Assembly (NCBI GenBank): GCA_005789975.1
Contig: SXWC01000156.1
Coordinates: 1 to 23,305, forward strand
From: Planctomycetaceae bacterium
GTDB taxonomy: Bacteria > Planctomycetota > Planctomycetia > Pirellulales > UBA1268
Length of the DNA: 23,305 bases
Reading direction: 5' to 3'
Shown one piece after another: positions 8,394 through 15,383 of this stretch (positions within the stretch are counted from its first letter, which is position 1; each line of letters starts with the position of its first letter). The notes below the pieces were generated by a model. The model was not told the origin of the DNA. It worked only from the letters and a program-made list of their open reading frames with translations, and did no database searches. The translations under genes and the position numbers were made by a program.

Positions 8394-10144
8394 GCGGGAT
8401 CGTCGGCGCCGCGATCCTCGTCGTCCGCCGCCGGCGGTTCGTCGGCGACCTCCGGGATGTCGCGGTTGCGTGCTGACGCCTCCTGGTGGATCGTCGGTCG
8501 GCCGTCGAGTTCGTCGGGCAGCGCGTCGAAGGCGAGCCGGCTCGTCAGCGCCCGGCCCGCGCTGGCCTGCTGCAGAAACTGGATGGCGTCGGCATAGCTC
8601 CCGCCGAGCTCGATGATCGTCCGCACGATCGAATCAGCCCCGGCCGGCACCTCGGCCTGCTGGTCCGACTGCCCGGACAAGAACCGGCTCACCGTGGCGG
8701 TGCCTCCGTCCACGACGACGACGATCGACGTCCCGGCCTCCGCCCGCAGGCCGTTCGCAACGGGATGCTCGGTGCCGAAGAACACGAACTCAGGACGGAT
8801 GCTCCTCGTGGCGTGCACGAGTGGCGGACCAGCGACGTCGAGGACGTGGAGCGAGCAGGCGTCGCCGAGCCGTTCACCCCTGACCAGCGGCAGGTCGGGA
8901 TCCATCCTCCAGAGCGCGCGGAACGCGCCGTAGCGGGTCTCGGCGCTGCGGCTGGCGAGCAGGGTCTGCAGCGCGTCGACACCGTTCGCGTCGTCGATCA
9001 CGGTCAGCGCGGCAAGCGCCGCCGACCGGGCGCTGCGGAGGCTCGTCGCGGCCTCCGCGAGCTGGGGGGCGGCGACCGACTCCCCGAGATATGCGAGCGC
9101 CTCGGCGGCGGCGAAACGAATCTCGCCATCCGATGAATCGAGCGCCTTGCGGAGCGTGGGGATCCCCTCCTTGCCGATCGCCTCCAGCCGCAGGGCGGCG
9201 GTCGGTGCCGTGACCGGGTCGGTCAGTTGGCGTTCGAGGAGCTGCAGGCGGGCGTGCCGTCCGCCGGGCGGCTCGATCACCGCGATGCTCTGCACCACGC
9301 GGATGTAACGGCCGAGGTTGTGACGGTAGACCGGAGGCACCTCGAGGGCGATGTAGCGGTCGGTCTGCGGGTTGGCGACACCCCGCTTCACCCCCTTGAT
9401 CACGGCATGAAACCGGCGGTTGATCCAGTCGCCGAGCCGCTTGGACATCGCGAACGACCGGTGATCGGCGGCGAGGACGAGCCCCATGTCGCGATCCCGC
9501 AGGGCGACGCCCCCGCCCGGCACCCGGGCGCGGATCTTCGACTTCGAGTCGAGGGTGCCGCCCGACACCGGATCGACGAGCAGCGGTCCGGCGGCAATGC
9601 CGAGTTCGTGGCCGTCGCGGATCGTGTTGCCGATGACGGCCATCTCCGCCAGGCGCGTCTCCATCAGCCACCCGCCCGCGAGGCTCGTGGTGTCGTTGTC
9701 GGCGGGCACTTCCACGTAGATGTCGAAGCGGTCGCCCTTGCGGACGTAGGGCGGCAGGTAGCCGTGCACCCAGGTCAGCGACGTCGATGGCGAGGCGAGC
9801 AACGCGGACGGTTCGATCACGCCCCGCGCCTGAATATCGGCCATCAGCGTCTGCCGTTGCGGTCCCGGCGGCGGATCGCTGCCGGTGTCGGCGAGCCCGG
9901 TGACCAGAGCGGGCCGCTCGATCCGCTTGGCATTCAGGCCCCAGGGTGCGGTGTAGTCGCCGATGAGTTTGGTGTCGGCCTCGAGGTGGGCGAGGGCCTC
10001 GATCTCGGGGCTCTGGCTGCGGATCGCCGGTCCGGCGCAGCCGGTGGAGAGGAACGCGGCGAGGCCCACGAGGAGCAGCGTCATTCCGTGCGTCGGCCCG
10101 GGCGAGCGGCACGGCCACGGATTCGGATCGCGTCGATCGCGCAT
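8390..10144 (-). CDS. FlgI-like lipoprotein with HEAT-type repeats
   Basis: 584 residues from ATG 10144; a second in-frame ATG at 10084 (residue 21) is also possible. The N terminus reads as an Arg-rich n-region, hydrophobic TLLLVGLAAF and a lipobox-like LSTGC with C36, suggesting export and lipidation. Residues about 130–200 resemble flagellar P-ring protein FlgI (GYLPPYVRKGDRFDIYVEVP, LAGGWLMETRL, AAGPLLVDPVSG). Residues about 360–480 hold alpha-helical repeats of HEAT type (IPTLRKALDSSDGEIRFAAA, ALAYLG). The C-terminal tail is acidic. No other flagellar gene is in the window and P-ring proteins are not normally lipoproteins, so a non-flagellar envelope role is likely. It overlaps smc by 4 bp. 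The in-frame extension upstream of 10144 crosses the candidate promoter and is low-complexity, so it was not used. Confidence 0.75.
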   Translation of the reverse strand: MRDRRDPNPWPCRSPGPTHGMTLLLVGLAAFLSTGCAGPAIRSQSPEIEALAHLEADTKLIGDYTAPWGLNAKRIERPALVTGLADTGSDPPPGPQRQTLMADIQARGVIEPSALLASPSTSLTWVHGYLPPYVRKGDRFDIYVEVPADNDTTSLAGGWLMETRLAEMAVIGNTIRDGHELGIAAGPLLVDPVSGGTLDSKSKIRARVPGGGVALRDRDMGLVLAADHRSFAMSKRLGDWINRRFHAVIKGVKRGVANPQTDRYIALEVPPVYRHNLGRYIRVVQSIAVIEPPGGRHARLQLLERQLTDPVTAPTAALRLEAIGKEGIPTLRKALDSSDGEIRFAAAEALAYLGESVAAPQLAEAATSLRSARSAALAALTVIDDANGVDALQTLLASRSAETRYGAFRALWRMDPDLPLVRGERLGDACSLHVLDVAGPPLVHATRSIRPEFVFFGTEHPVANGLRAEAGTSIVVVVDGGTATVSRFLSGQSDQQAEVPAGADSIVRTIIELGGSYADAIQFLQQASAGRALTSRLAFDALPDELDGRPTIHQEASARNRDIPEVADEPPAADDEDRGADDPA

Positions 10145-10216
10145 GAGGAGTGATGGTCCGGGGGCGGTGCGGACGCGGAGCCGGCGGCCACGCGAAACGG
10201 ATCGGGTCGGGGCGGG

Positions 10217-10246
10217 AAAGTAGGTGGCCGCGGCGGCGGGGGTCAA
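10217..10246 (-). promoter_or_regulatory. candidate sigma-70 promoter of the FlgI-like/smc operon
   Basis: On the minus strand TTGACC (10246–10241), an 18-bp spacer and TACTTT (10222–10217). Transcription would start near 10210, giving a 5' leader of about 65 nt. It resembles the promoter proposed for the FHA gene (TTGACC, 17 bp, TACCTT). The rest of the 269-bp divergent region 10145–10413 holds a small GGGG/CCCC hairpin (10282–10294) and no clear rimI promoter. Confidence 0.4.
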
Positions 10247-10413
10247 GGGTGCTTTCGCCCCGGCCGGGCCGCGATGCCTGCGGGGTTGGAGCCCCTTCGA
10301 ACATCGCCGCGAACGCGATTGCCCGGCCGCCCCGAGGCTGCTACCGTCCCCCCTCACGCCGGTGATGCCGGCCCCCACCGCAGACATCGGCAGGAACCAC
10401 GGAGCGATTCACC

Positions 10414-10920
10414 GTGACGGCGATCTACAACAACGGCCTCGGCATCCACGTCCGCTGGATGATCCGGCGGGATATGTCCGAGGTCATCGGGATCGAGCAG
10501 CAGGCCTTCGAGTTTCCCTGGCTCGAGGAGGATTTCACCCGCTGCCTCCGGCAGCGAAACTGCATCGGCATGGTCGCGGAACTGGCCGACTCCGTGGTCG
10601 CGTTCATGATCTACGAACTCCATCGCTCGCGGCTGCACATGCTGAACTTCGCCGTGACGCGGTCGCATCGCCGGCTGGGGATCGGCACGCAGATGATGGA
10701 GAAACTGGTCGGCAAACTCACGCCCGATCGTCGCGGCCGCATCGTGCTCGAAGTTCGCGAGACGAACCTGCCGGCGCAGCTGTTCTTCAAATCGCTGGGA
10801 TTCCGCGCGACCTCGGTCCTCAAGGATTTCTACCAGGACTCGACCGAGGACGCGTACCTCATGCAGTATGCCCTCGAGGCCGGTTTCATGGCACCGCCAC
10901 AGCGGCGACTCGCGGGCTGA
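10414..10920 (+). CDS. rimI: GNAT acetyltransferase, probable ribosomal-protein-S18-alanine N-acetyltransferase
   Basis: 168 residues, GNAT fold. RimI acetylates the N-terminal alanine of ribosomal protein S18 using acetyl-CoA. Visible: the N-terminal strand/helix MIRRDMSEVIGIEQQAFEFP (the 'E...F..PW' pattern of RimI), the acetyl-CoA pyrophosphate loop RSHRRLGIGTQMMEKL (about 88–103) and the RimI-type LEVRETNLPAQLFFKSLGF (about 111–129). The start is GTG 10414 with GGAG at 10401–10404; the next residues already belong to the domain. A related GNAT with another substrate cannot be excluded, but the EVR.(T/S)N..A pattern favours RimI. It is a single gene, convergent with the ATP-grasp gene (39 bp between stops). 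Confidence 0.82.
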   Translation: MTAIYNNGLGIHVRWMIRRDMSEVIGIEQQAFEFPWLEEDFTRCLRQRNCIGMVAELADSVVAFMIYELHRSRLHMLNFAVTRSHRRLGIGTQMMEKLVGKLTPDRRGRIVLEVRETNLPAQLFFKSLGFRATSVLKDFYQDSTEDAYLMQYALEAGFMAPPQRRLAG

Positions 10921-10959
10921 GGATCGGCCGGGCCGCCGGTGGTCGCCCCCCTCGTCTCG

Positions 10960-12213
10960 CTACGTCCGACCCGGACGGGCATCCACCGGCGCCCCACGGC
11001 ATCGATGCTGCCCGCAGAGCTGCCGGAGCAGGGCGACGCGTTGCCGCAGGATCATGAGCGAACGTTCCGCGGTCTCGCCGCGGGCGAAGACCGTGAGGAT
11101 CGGCGCACCCGGCGGGATCCGACTTCCGGGCCGGGGGATGTCGGCGATCGCCGGCATTCCGTCGGCCTCCGACCAGGCCGCCGTCACCGGTTCGAAGCCA
11201 TCTTCCCGGATCACGATGTCGCCGCCGTCGCGGGCCGCGAACACGACCCCCTTCGACCACACGGGAGGCCCGTCCCTGAAGGCGGGCCGATGCGGCAGGG
11301 GGCTCGGCCAGCCGCACGCGGCGAGATGGGTCGTGGCGAGCGACTCGCCGGTGGCGCGTTCCACGAGTTCCATGGAGGCGGTGGGGCGGGGATTCACCTC
11401 GATGACATGCACGTCGCCGCGGGCGTCGATCACGAGGTCGATGTTGAACAGGCCGACGAGGCCGAACGTCGATGTGAGCGCCGCACCCAGCCGCTCGAAC
11501 GTCGCGTGGAGCGGCCCCCCGACGTGGTCGAGCGGCACGCCGACCGAGCCGCAGTAGGCGAACGGACCGGCACCGCACCATCCACGGCCGACGAGCTGAT
11601 GACTCGCGCCGATCAGCCGGCAGCCCCGGGAAGCGGCCACGAAGGCCGCCGACCACGATTCACCGGCGATGAACCGCTGCCAGACCCGGCCCCCTGCGGG
11701 CGACGTCGCGCCGCCGCGCCATCTCGAGATGCCCCGTCCGCCCGCGCTTGCGAGCGGCTTGACCACGAAGGTGCCGTCGCATGGCAGGCCAGCCGGATCG
11801 GCGAACGTCTCGGGGAACGATCCGCCCGCGGTGCGGATCGCCGCGGCGAGGCGGCGGGGATCGCGGACCTCGGTCACCGCCGCCGCCCCACAGCCGGCGA
11901 CCGGGCGTTCACGGGCCAGCGCGGCGATGATCTCGGGATGGTTCTCGATCGCGCCGGTGTAGACGCACGGTCCCGGCGGCGAGGCGGCGATCGCCGCCGG
12001 CAGGCCGTGCGGATAGCCCGGGGCGGCGGAGACGCGGATCGAGTCAACCGCCACGCGGCAGAGGTCGATGTCGCCAAACAGGTCGGCCGCATGGACGGCC
12101 CAGCCGGCGCGGAAGGCCGACTCCGCGAACGCCCGCACGCTGGCTCCCACCACGGCCACGGCCGGCCGGCCGTCGGGTGCAGGTGGGGCGGAACCGCCGC
12201 GGGCATGGTGCAT
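10960..12213 (-). CDS. ATP-grasp ligase-like protein divergent from fae
   Basis: 417 residues. The N-terminal part has a nucleotide-fold start (VAVVGASVRAFAESAFRAGW, 19–38). The ATP-grasp domain follows: phosphate-binding FVVKPLASAGGRGISRW at 149–165 with K152, and the metal/ATP site FNIDLVID...VHVIEVNPRPTASME at 256–282 with E272 and N274. Such enzymes join a carboxylate to an amine or thiol through an acyl-phosphate. From memory, an ATP-grasp protein related to COG2232 recurs in C1 clusters of H4MPT-using bacteria; its substrate is not known to me. The start ATG 12213 was chosen because the frame upstream of it runs into fae in antisense. It is divergent from fae with a 124-bp shared intergenic region, which supports a C1-cofactor role (inference). 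Confidence 0.75.
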   Translation of the reverse strand: MHHARGGSAPPAPDGRPAVAVVGASVRAFAESAFRAGWAVHAADLFGDIDLCRVAVDSIRVSAAPGYPHGLPAAIAASPPGPCVYTGAIENHPEIIAALARERPVAGCGAAAVTEVRDPRRLAAAIRTAGGSFPETFADPAGLPCDGTFVVKPLASAGGRGISRWRGGATSPAGGRVWQRFIAGESWSAAFVAASRGCRLIGASHQLVGRGWCGAGPFAYCGSVGVPLDHVGGPLHATFERLGAALTSTFGLVGLFNIDLVIDARGDVHVIEVNPRPTASMELVERATGESLATTHLAACGWPSPLPHRPAFRDGPPVWSKGVVFAARDGGDIVIREDGFEPVTAAWSEADGMPAIADIPRPGSRIPPGAPILTVFARGETAERSLMILRQRVALLRQLCGQHRCRGAPVDARPGRT

Positions 12214-12251
12214 GGTCGTCTGGCCGAGGCGCCGCTCCTGACGCGAAATCC

Positions 12252-12279
12252 TTGTCGAATATCGCCCGCGTGATATGCT
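12252..12279 (+). promoter_or_regulatory. candidate sigma-70 promoter of fae
   Basis: TTGTCG (12252–12257), a 16-bp spacer and TATGCT (12274–12279) in the divergent region before fae. Transcription would start near 12286, giving a leader of about 52 nt that contains the GGAGA ribosome-binding site at 12325–12329. This is one of the most AT-rich pieces of the window, which fits a strong promoter for an abundant enzyme. Confidence 0.5.
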
Positions 12280-12337
12280 TTCGCCCCGTTCACCACAGTC
12301 TATCCGGTTCCCAGTCCACACATTGGAGACGTTGTCA

Positions 12338-12835
12338 ATGTCGATGTTTATTGGCGAAGCTTTGAGCGGCGAAGGCAACGAGATTGCCCATATCGATCTG
12401 CTGATCGGCAGCAAGGACGGCCCTGTCGGCGTGGCGTTTGCCAACGCCCTGGCCCGACAGAGCGAGGGCCATTCGAACCTTCTCGCCGTGCTCACCCCCA
12501 ACCTCGCCATCAAACCGGCGACGGTCATGATCACGAAGGTCACGATCAAGGGTGCGAAGCAGGCCGTGCAGATGTTCGGACCGGCGCAGGCCGCCGTCGC
12601 GAAGGCGGTCGCCGACAGCGTTGCGTCGGGCGTGATCCCGAAGAGCGAGGCCGAGAATCTCGTCATCGTGTGCGGGGTGTTCATCCACTGGCTCGCCGCC
12701 GACGACAAGAAGATCTACGAGTACAACTACAAGGCCACCGTGGACGCGATCGCCAACGCCATGCACGGCAAGCCGACCGTCGACGAGATGATCGCCGGCA
12801 AGGATGCGGCAGCTCATCCGTTCCGCGGCTTCTAG
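12338..12835 (+). CDS. fae: formaldehyde-activating enzyme Fae
   Basis: 165 residues, close to Methylorubrum extorquens Fae. Fae catalyses condensation of formaldehyde with (dephospho-)tetrahydromethanopterin to methylene-H4MPT in the cytoplasm. The sequence follows the family almost throughout: IGEALSGEGNEIAHIDLLIG with the catalytic histidine H18, AVLTPNLAIKPATVMITKVT, QAVQMFGPAQAAVAKAV, VCGVFIHWLAADDKKIYEYN and the AAHPFRGF end. ATG 12338 has GGAGA 8 nt upstream; a second ATG lies two codons later. It stands at the head of a fae–mtd pair, with its own promoter candidate and a strong hairpin series directly after the stop, so it may be made in excess over the dehydrogenase. Confidence 0.98.
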   Translation: MSMFIGEALSGEGNEIAHIDLLIGSKDGPVGVAFANALARQSEGHSNLLAVLTPNLAIKPATVMITKVTIKGAKQAVQMFGPAQAAVAKAVADSVASGVIPKSEAENLVIVCGVFIHWLAADDKKIYEYNYKATVDAIANAMHGKPTVDEMIAGKDAAAHPFRGF

Positions 12836-12842
12836 TTTCCAG

Positions 12843-12911
12843 GCTGGCGGGGCCGCTGCGGCCCCGCCAGCGCGGGTTTCCCGGGGAGACCATCGGTCTC
12901 CCCGGGAAACC
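12843..12911 (+). other. two tandem perfect triloop hairpins after fae
   Basis: Hairpin 1: GCTGGCGGGGCCG (12843–12855), loop CTG, perfect complement 12859–12871 (13 bp). Hairpin 2: 17-bp perfect stem 12875–12891 with 12895–12911, loop ATC. Neither is followed by a U-tract. They begin 7 nt after the fae stop and precede the intrinsic terminator at 12915. They could protect the 3' end of the fae message or tune read-through to the dehydrogenase gene. Confidence 0.8.
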
Positions 12912-12914
12912 TTC

Positions 12915-12942
12915 CGCCCGCCTCCCAGGCGGGCGTTTTCTT
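12915..12942 (+). terminator. intrinsic terminator between fae and the dehydrogenase gene
   Basis: CGCCCGCCT (12915–12923), loop CCC, AGGCGGGCG (12927–12935), then TTTTCTT. This is the clearest rho-independent terminator of the window. The dehydrogenase ATG follows 30 nt later, so either read-through or a promoter inside this stretch must supply that gene. Confidence 0.8.
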
Positions 12943-12972
12943 GCGCCAAAGGCGGCCGGAGAAAGGCGATCC

Positions 12973-13893
12973 ATGCTGAAAAAGATCCTCATCCAACTCG
13001 ACTGCGATCCGCAGCCGAGCACCTTCGACGCGGTCGTCGCCGTGGACGCCGGGGCCGATCTGCTTTTGAGGCATGGCGGCGTGACGGTCGAGAATGTCGT
13101 TTCGTTGGTGCACGGCGGCATGTTCACCCGGGGTGTCGCCGATCTGGCATCGACGGCGATCTTCATCGGTGGTTCCGATGTCGCGATGGCCGAGGCGGTC
13201 GCCCAGCGGGTGCGGGCGACGTTCTTCGGGCCGATGCGGCTCGGCGTGCTCATCGATCCCTCGGGGGCCAACACCACTGCGAGCGCCGCGGTGGTCGCCG
13301 CCGGCCGTCACGTGAGCCTGGCGGACAAGACCGGGACGGCGTGCCGGGCGGTCGTGCTCGGCGGCACCGGGCCGGTCGGCCAGCGGGTCGCACGACTGCT
13401 GGCCCTCAAGGGAGCCCAGGTGACGGTGGTCTCACGGTCCCGGGCCAAGGCCGAACAGGTGGTGCAACGGATCGTTGATCGCATGCCCGCGCACCAGTCG
13501 CGGCTGGAGGCGGTCGAGCACCACGGCGGATTCCTCGCCGGCTCCGCCTTCGCCCGGGTGATTTCCGGGGCCGATCTGATCGTGGCCGCCGGGGCCGCGG
13601 GGGCGAAGCTCCTCGACGCTGCCGGCCGCGGAGCGGCGTCGTCGGCCCGTGTGCTCATCGATCTCAACGCGGTGCCCCCCGCCGGCATCGAGGGCGTCGC
13701 CGCCGGCGACAAGGCCCGCCTCGACGGGGCGACGGTCGTCTACGGGGCCCTGGGCGTGGGTGGCACCAAAATGAAGATTCACAAGGCGGCCATCGGCCGC
13801 ATCTTCGCGGCGAATGAAGCGGTCCTCGACGCGGAGGAACTCCTCGCCATCGGCGAGGAGTTGGAACAGGGCGGGCAGAGCCCGGCTCGTTGA
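12973..13893 (+). CDS. NAD(P)-dependent methylene-tetrahydromethanopterin dehydrogenase (MtdB/MtdC type)
   Basis: 306 residues, slightly longer than MtdA/MtdB of methylotrophs. It oxidises methylene-H4MPT to methenyl-H4MPT with NAD(P)+, the step after Fae. The family pattern is clear: KKILIQLDCDPQPSTFDAVV near the start, STAIFIGGSDVA, FFGPMRLGVLIDPSGANTTA (85–104), the Rossmann loop VVLGGTGPVGQRVA (127–140), DLNAVPPAGIEG and YGALGVGGTKMKIHKAAIG. Basic residues after beta-2 (SRSRAKA, 154–160) could bind the NADP phosphate. Planctomycetes are known for a distinct class, MtdC, so that name may be right, but the motifs do not separate MtdA, MtdB and MtdC. Start ATG 12973 has GGAGAAAGG before it. 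Confidence 0.93.
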   Translation: MLKKILIQLDCDPQPSTFDAVVAVDAGADLLLRHGGVTVENVVSLVHGGMFTRGVADLASTAIFIGGSDVAMAEAVAQRVRATFFGPMRLGVLIDPSGANTTASAAVVAAGRHVSLADKTGTACRAVVLGGTGPVGQRVARLLALKGAQVTVVSRSRAKAEQVVQRIVDRMPAHQSRLEAVEHHGGFLAGSAFARVISGADLIVAAGAAGAKLLDAAGRGAASSARVLIDLNAVPPAGIEGVAAGDKARLDGATVVYGALGVGGTKMKIHKAAIGRIFAANEAVLDAEELLAIGEELEQGGQSPAR

Positions 13894-13941
13894 GCGGGGG
13901 AGTGGACTCGCCGGGCCCCACGGACGAACAACGGGCCCTTG

Positions 13942-14562
13942 TCACCGCTTGCGGCGCGGGATTCCCAGAACGACGACGATCATCATCAGGAGTGCGGCGC
14001 CCACCATCAGGAGCATGATGTTGCGGCGGCTCCTGCGGTTGCGGCGGTCTTCGTCGGTCAGCCGGTGGAGTTCGATCGCGTTGACTCCGTGGCCCACCTT
14101 CTTCACAGGCTCCTGGAACTGCAGTTCGGCCGACGTCGCCAACGCGGTCTCCCCGGGATGGAGGTCGATCGTCGCGAGCATCGCGAACGGATCGTCGGCC
14201 CGCGGCGCGGCGGGGGCATCGGCGGCCTGCAGGGGCTCTGGAGCGGCGGCGACCGGTGGCGTGGTCGAGGCATCCTCCGCGGGCGGCGGCACGACTCGAG
14301 CTTCGGCGACCGGTGGCACTTCGATCCCGGTCGGCTCGATCAGATCCACGGCAGGGGCTGGGATGGCCTCCGGTCGTGGCGGGGGATTTTCAGCTCGGGC
14401 GACGGCGGGCACCGGCACGACGAACATCCCCGCACAGAGCGGACAGCAGACCGGCTGCCCCGCGGTGGCGGCGGAGGCGGCCACGTGCCCGAAGCACAGC
14501 GGGCAGGCGATCACGAAGAGGCCGCCGTGCGCGGGATTTGCGGTGGTGTCGCTGGAATTCAT
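13942..14562 (-). CDS. zinc-ribbon, single-membrane-helix hypothetical protein
   Basis: 206 residues. The N terminus carries two CPLC knuckles (C20/C23 and C40/C43, with an extra C39), likely one zinc ribbon. A long Pro/Ala/Glu-rich linker (about 52–135) follows. Near the C terminus an Arg-rich stretch (RRNRRSRRN) precedes a hydrophobic helix at about 182–201 (MLLMVGAALLMMIVVVLG) and a short basic tail IPRRKR. By the positive-inside rule the topology is ambiguous, since both flanks are basic. Proteins of this layout are common in planctomycetes and mostly uncharacterised; no function can be assigned. Its ATG overlaps the SDR stop in ATGA, so it is translated as the last gene of the FHA–rsgA–hflX–SDR run. 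Confidence 0.75.
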   Translation of the reverse strand: MNSSDTTANPAHGGLFVIACPLCFGHVAASAATAGQPVCCPLCAGMFVVPVPAVARAENPPPRPEAIPAPAVDLIEPTGIEVPPVAEARVVPPPAEDASTTPPVAAAPEPLQAADAPAAPRADDPFAMLATIDLHPGETALATSAELQFQEPVKKVGHGVNAIELHRLTDEDRRNRRSRRNIMLLMVGAALLMMIVVVLGIPRRKR

Positions 14563-15383
14563 CGCTGCTGTCCCTTGGGGCCCGGATCCCCTCTGGAGCC
14601 CAAGTGTCGGCCGGCGAGCAGGTCGATCAAGCCGGGCAGGAAACGGGCCGCAATCGCGAAGCCCGTGGCCTGCCAGCCGGGGGTGATCTCCCGTCGTCTC
14701 CGCTCGATGGCGTCGGCGATCGCCCCGGCCGCACGCTCGGCCGGCATCCGCCGGCCACGCGACCAGGGGGGCCGTTCACCGACGACGAGCGCATCCCAAA
14801 ACTCCGAGACCGTCGGCCCGAGGCTGACCAGCAGCACCCCGATGCCGTCGGCGGCGAGTTCCGTCCGCAACGTGCCGGCCAGGGATCTCAGCGCCGCCTT
14901 CGCCGCGCAGTACTCGCCGTGCAGCGGCAGCGGATGCAGGCCGAGGATCGAGCCCACGAGCACGATCACCGGATCATGTCCCGCGGCGAGGTGGGGCAGG
15001 CTTCGACGGACGAGCTCCGCGGGCGCGACGAGGTCGAGGTCGATGATCCGCGCGAAGGTCTCCGCCGTCAGGTCGTGAAAGCGGCCGACGGCGCCGCCGC
15101 CGGCGGCGGCGACGACCCCGTCGAGCCCGCCGAGTCGGTGAGCCGCGGCGGCCACCAGCCGGTCGCGAAAGTCGGGATCACAGATGTCACCGACCTCGAA
15201 GATGATGCGTCCGCCGGCGTCCGGGGCCGCGGCGAGGTGCTCCAGCCGGTCGGCCCGGCGGGCCGTGGCCATGACGCGGGCCCCGCGACGGGCGAGTTCC
15301 AAAGCCGTGGCCCGGCCCACGCCCGACGACGCGCCCGTCACGATCACCCGGTGCCCGACGAGTTGGCGGCGGCCGGTGCTCAT
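14559..15383 (-). CDS. short-chain dehydrogenase/reductase (SDR) family protein
   Basis: 274 residues, classical SDR size. NAD(P)-binding TGASSGVG at 16–23, an arginine cluster after beta-2 (ARRADR, 41–46) favouring NADP(H), D67 in GDICD, and the catalytic S145 and Y158-x3-K162 (YCAAK). Two family positions differ: the NNAG motif reads AAAG (92–95), and the helix-4 catalytic asparagine position appears as aspartate (IDLDLVA, 114–120). The core Ser–Tyr–Lys is intact, so it is probably an active oxidoreductase of unknown substrate. It overlaps hflX upstream and the zinc-ribbon gene downstream by 4 bp each (ATGA) and has no ribosome-binding site of its own. Confidence 0.88.
   Translation of the reverse strand: MSTGRRQLVGHRVIVTGASSGVGRATALELARRGARVMATARRADRLEHLAAAPDAGGRIIFEVGDICDPDFRDRLVAAAAHRLGGLDGVVAAAGGGAVGRFHDLTAETFARIIDLDLVAPAELVRRSLPHLAAGHDPVIVLVGSILGLHPLPLHGEYCAAKAALRSLAGTLRTELAADGIGVLLVSLGPTVSEFWDALVVGERPPWSRGRRMPAERAAGAIADAIERRRREITPGWQATGFAIAARFLPGLIDLLAGRHLGSRGDPGPKGQQR

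Noticed and set aside
10145..10387. N-terminal extension of the FlgI-like protein by 81 residues
   Set aside because: The extra part is low-complexity, runs over the candidate promoter, and would bury the signal peptide.
12214..12708. N-terminal extension of the ATP-grasp protein by 165 residues
   Set aside because: It is antisense to fae and its promoter; the ATP-grasp protein begins sensibly at ATG 12213.
13912..13940. Paired GGGCCC copies after the dehydrogenase gene as a terminator
   Set aside because: Each copy is self-complementary, the loop is long and no U-tract follows; too weak to call.
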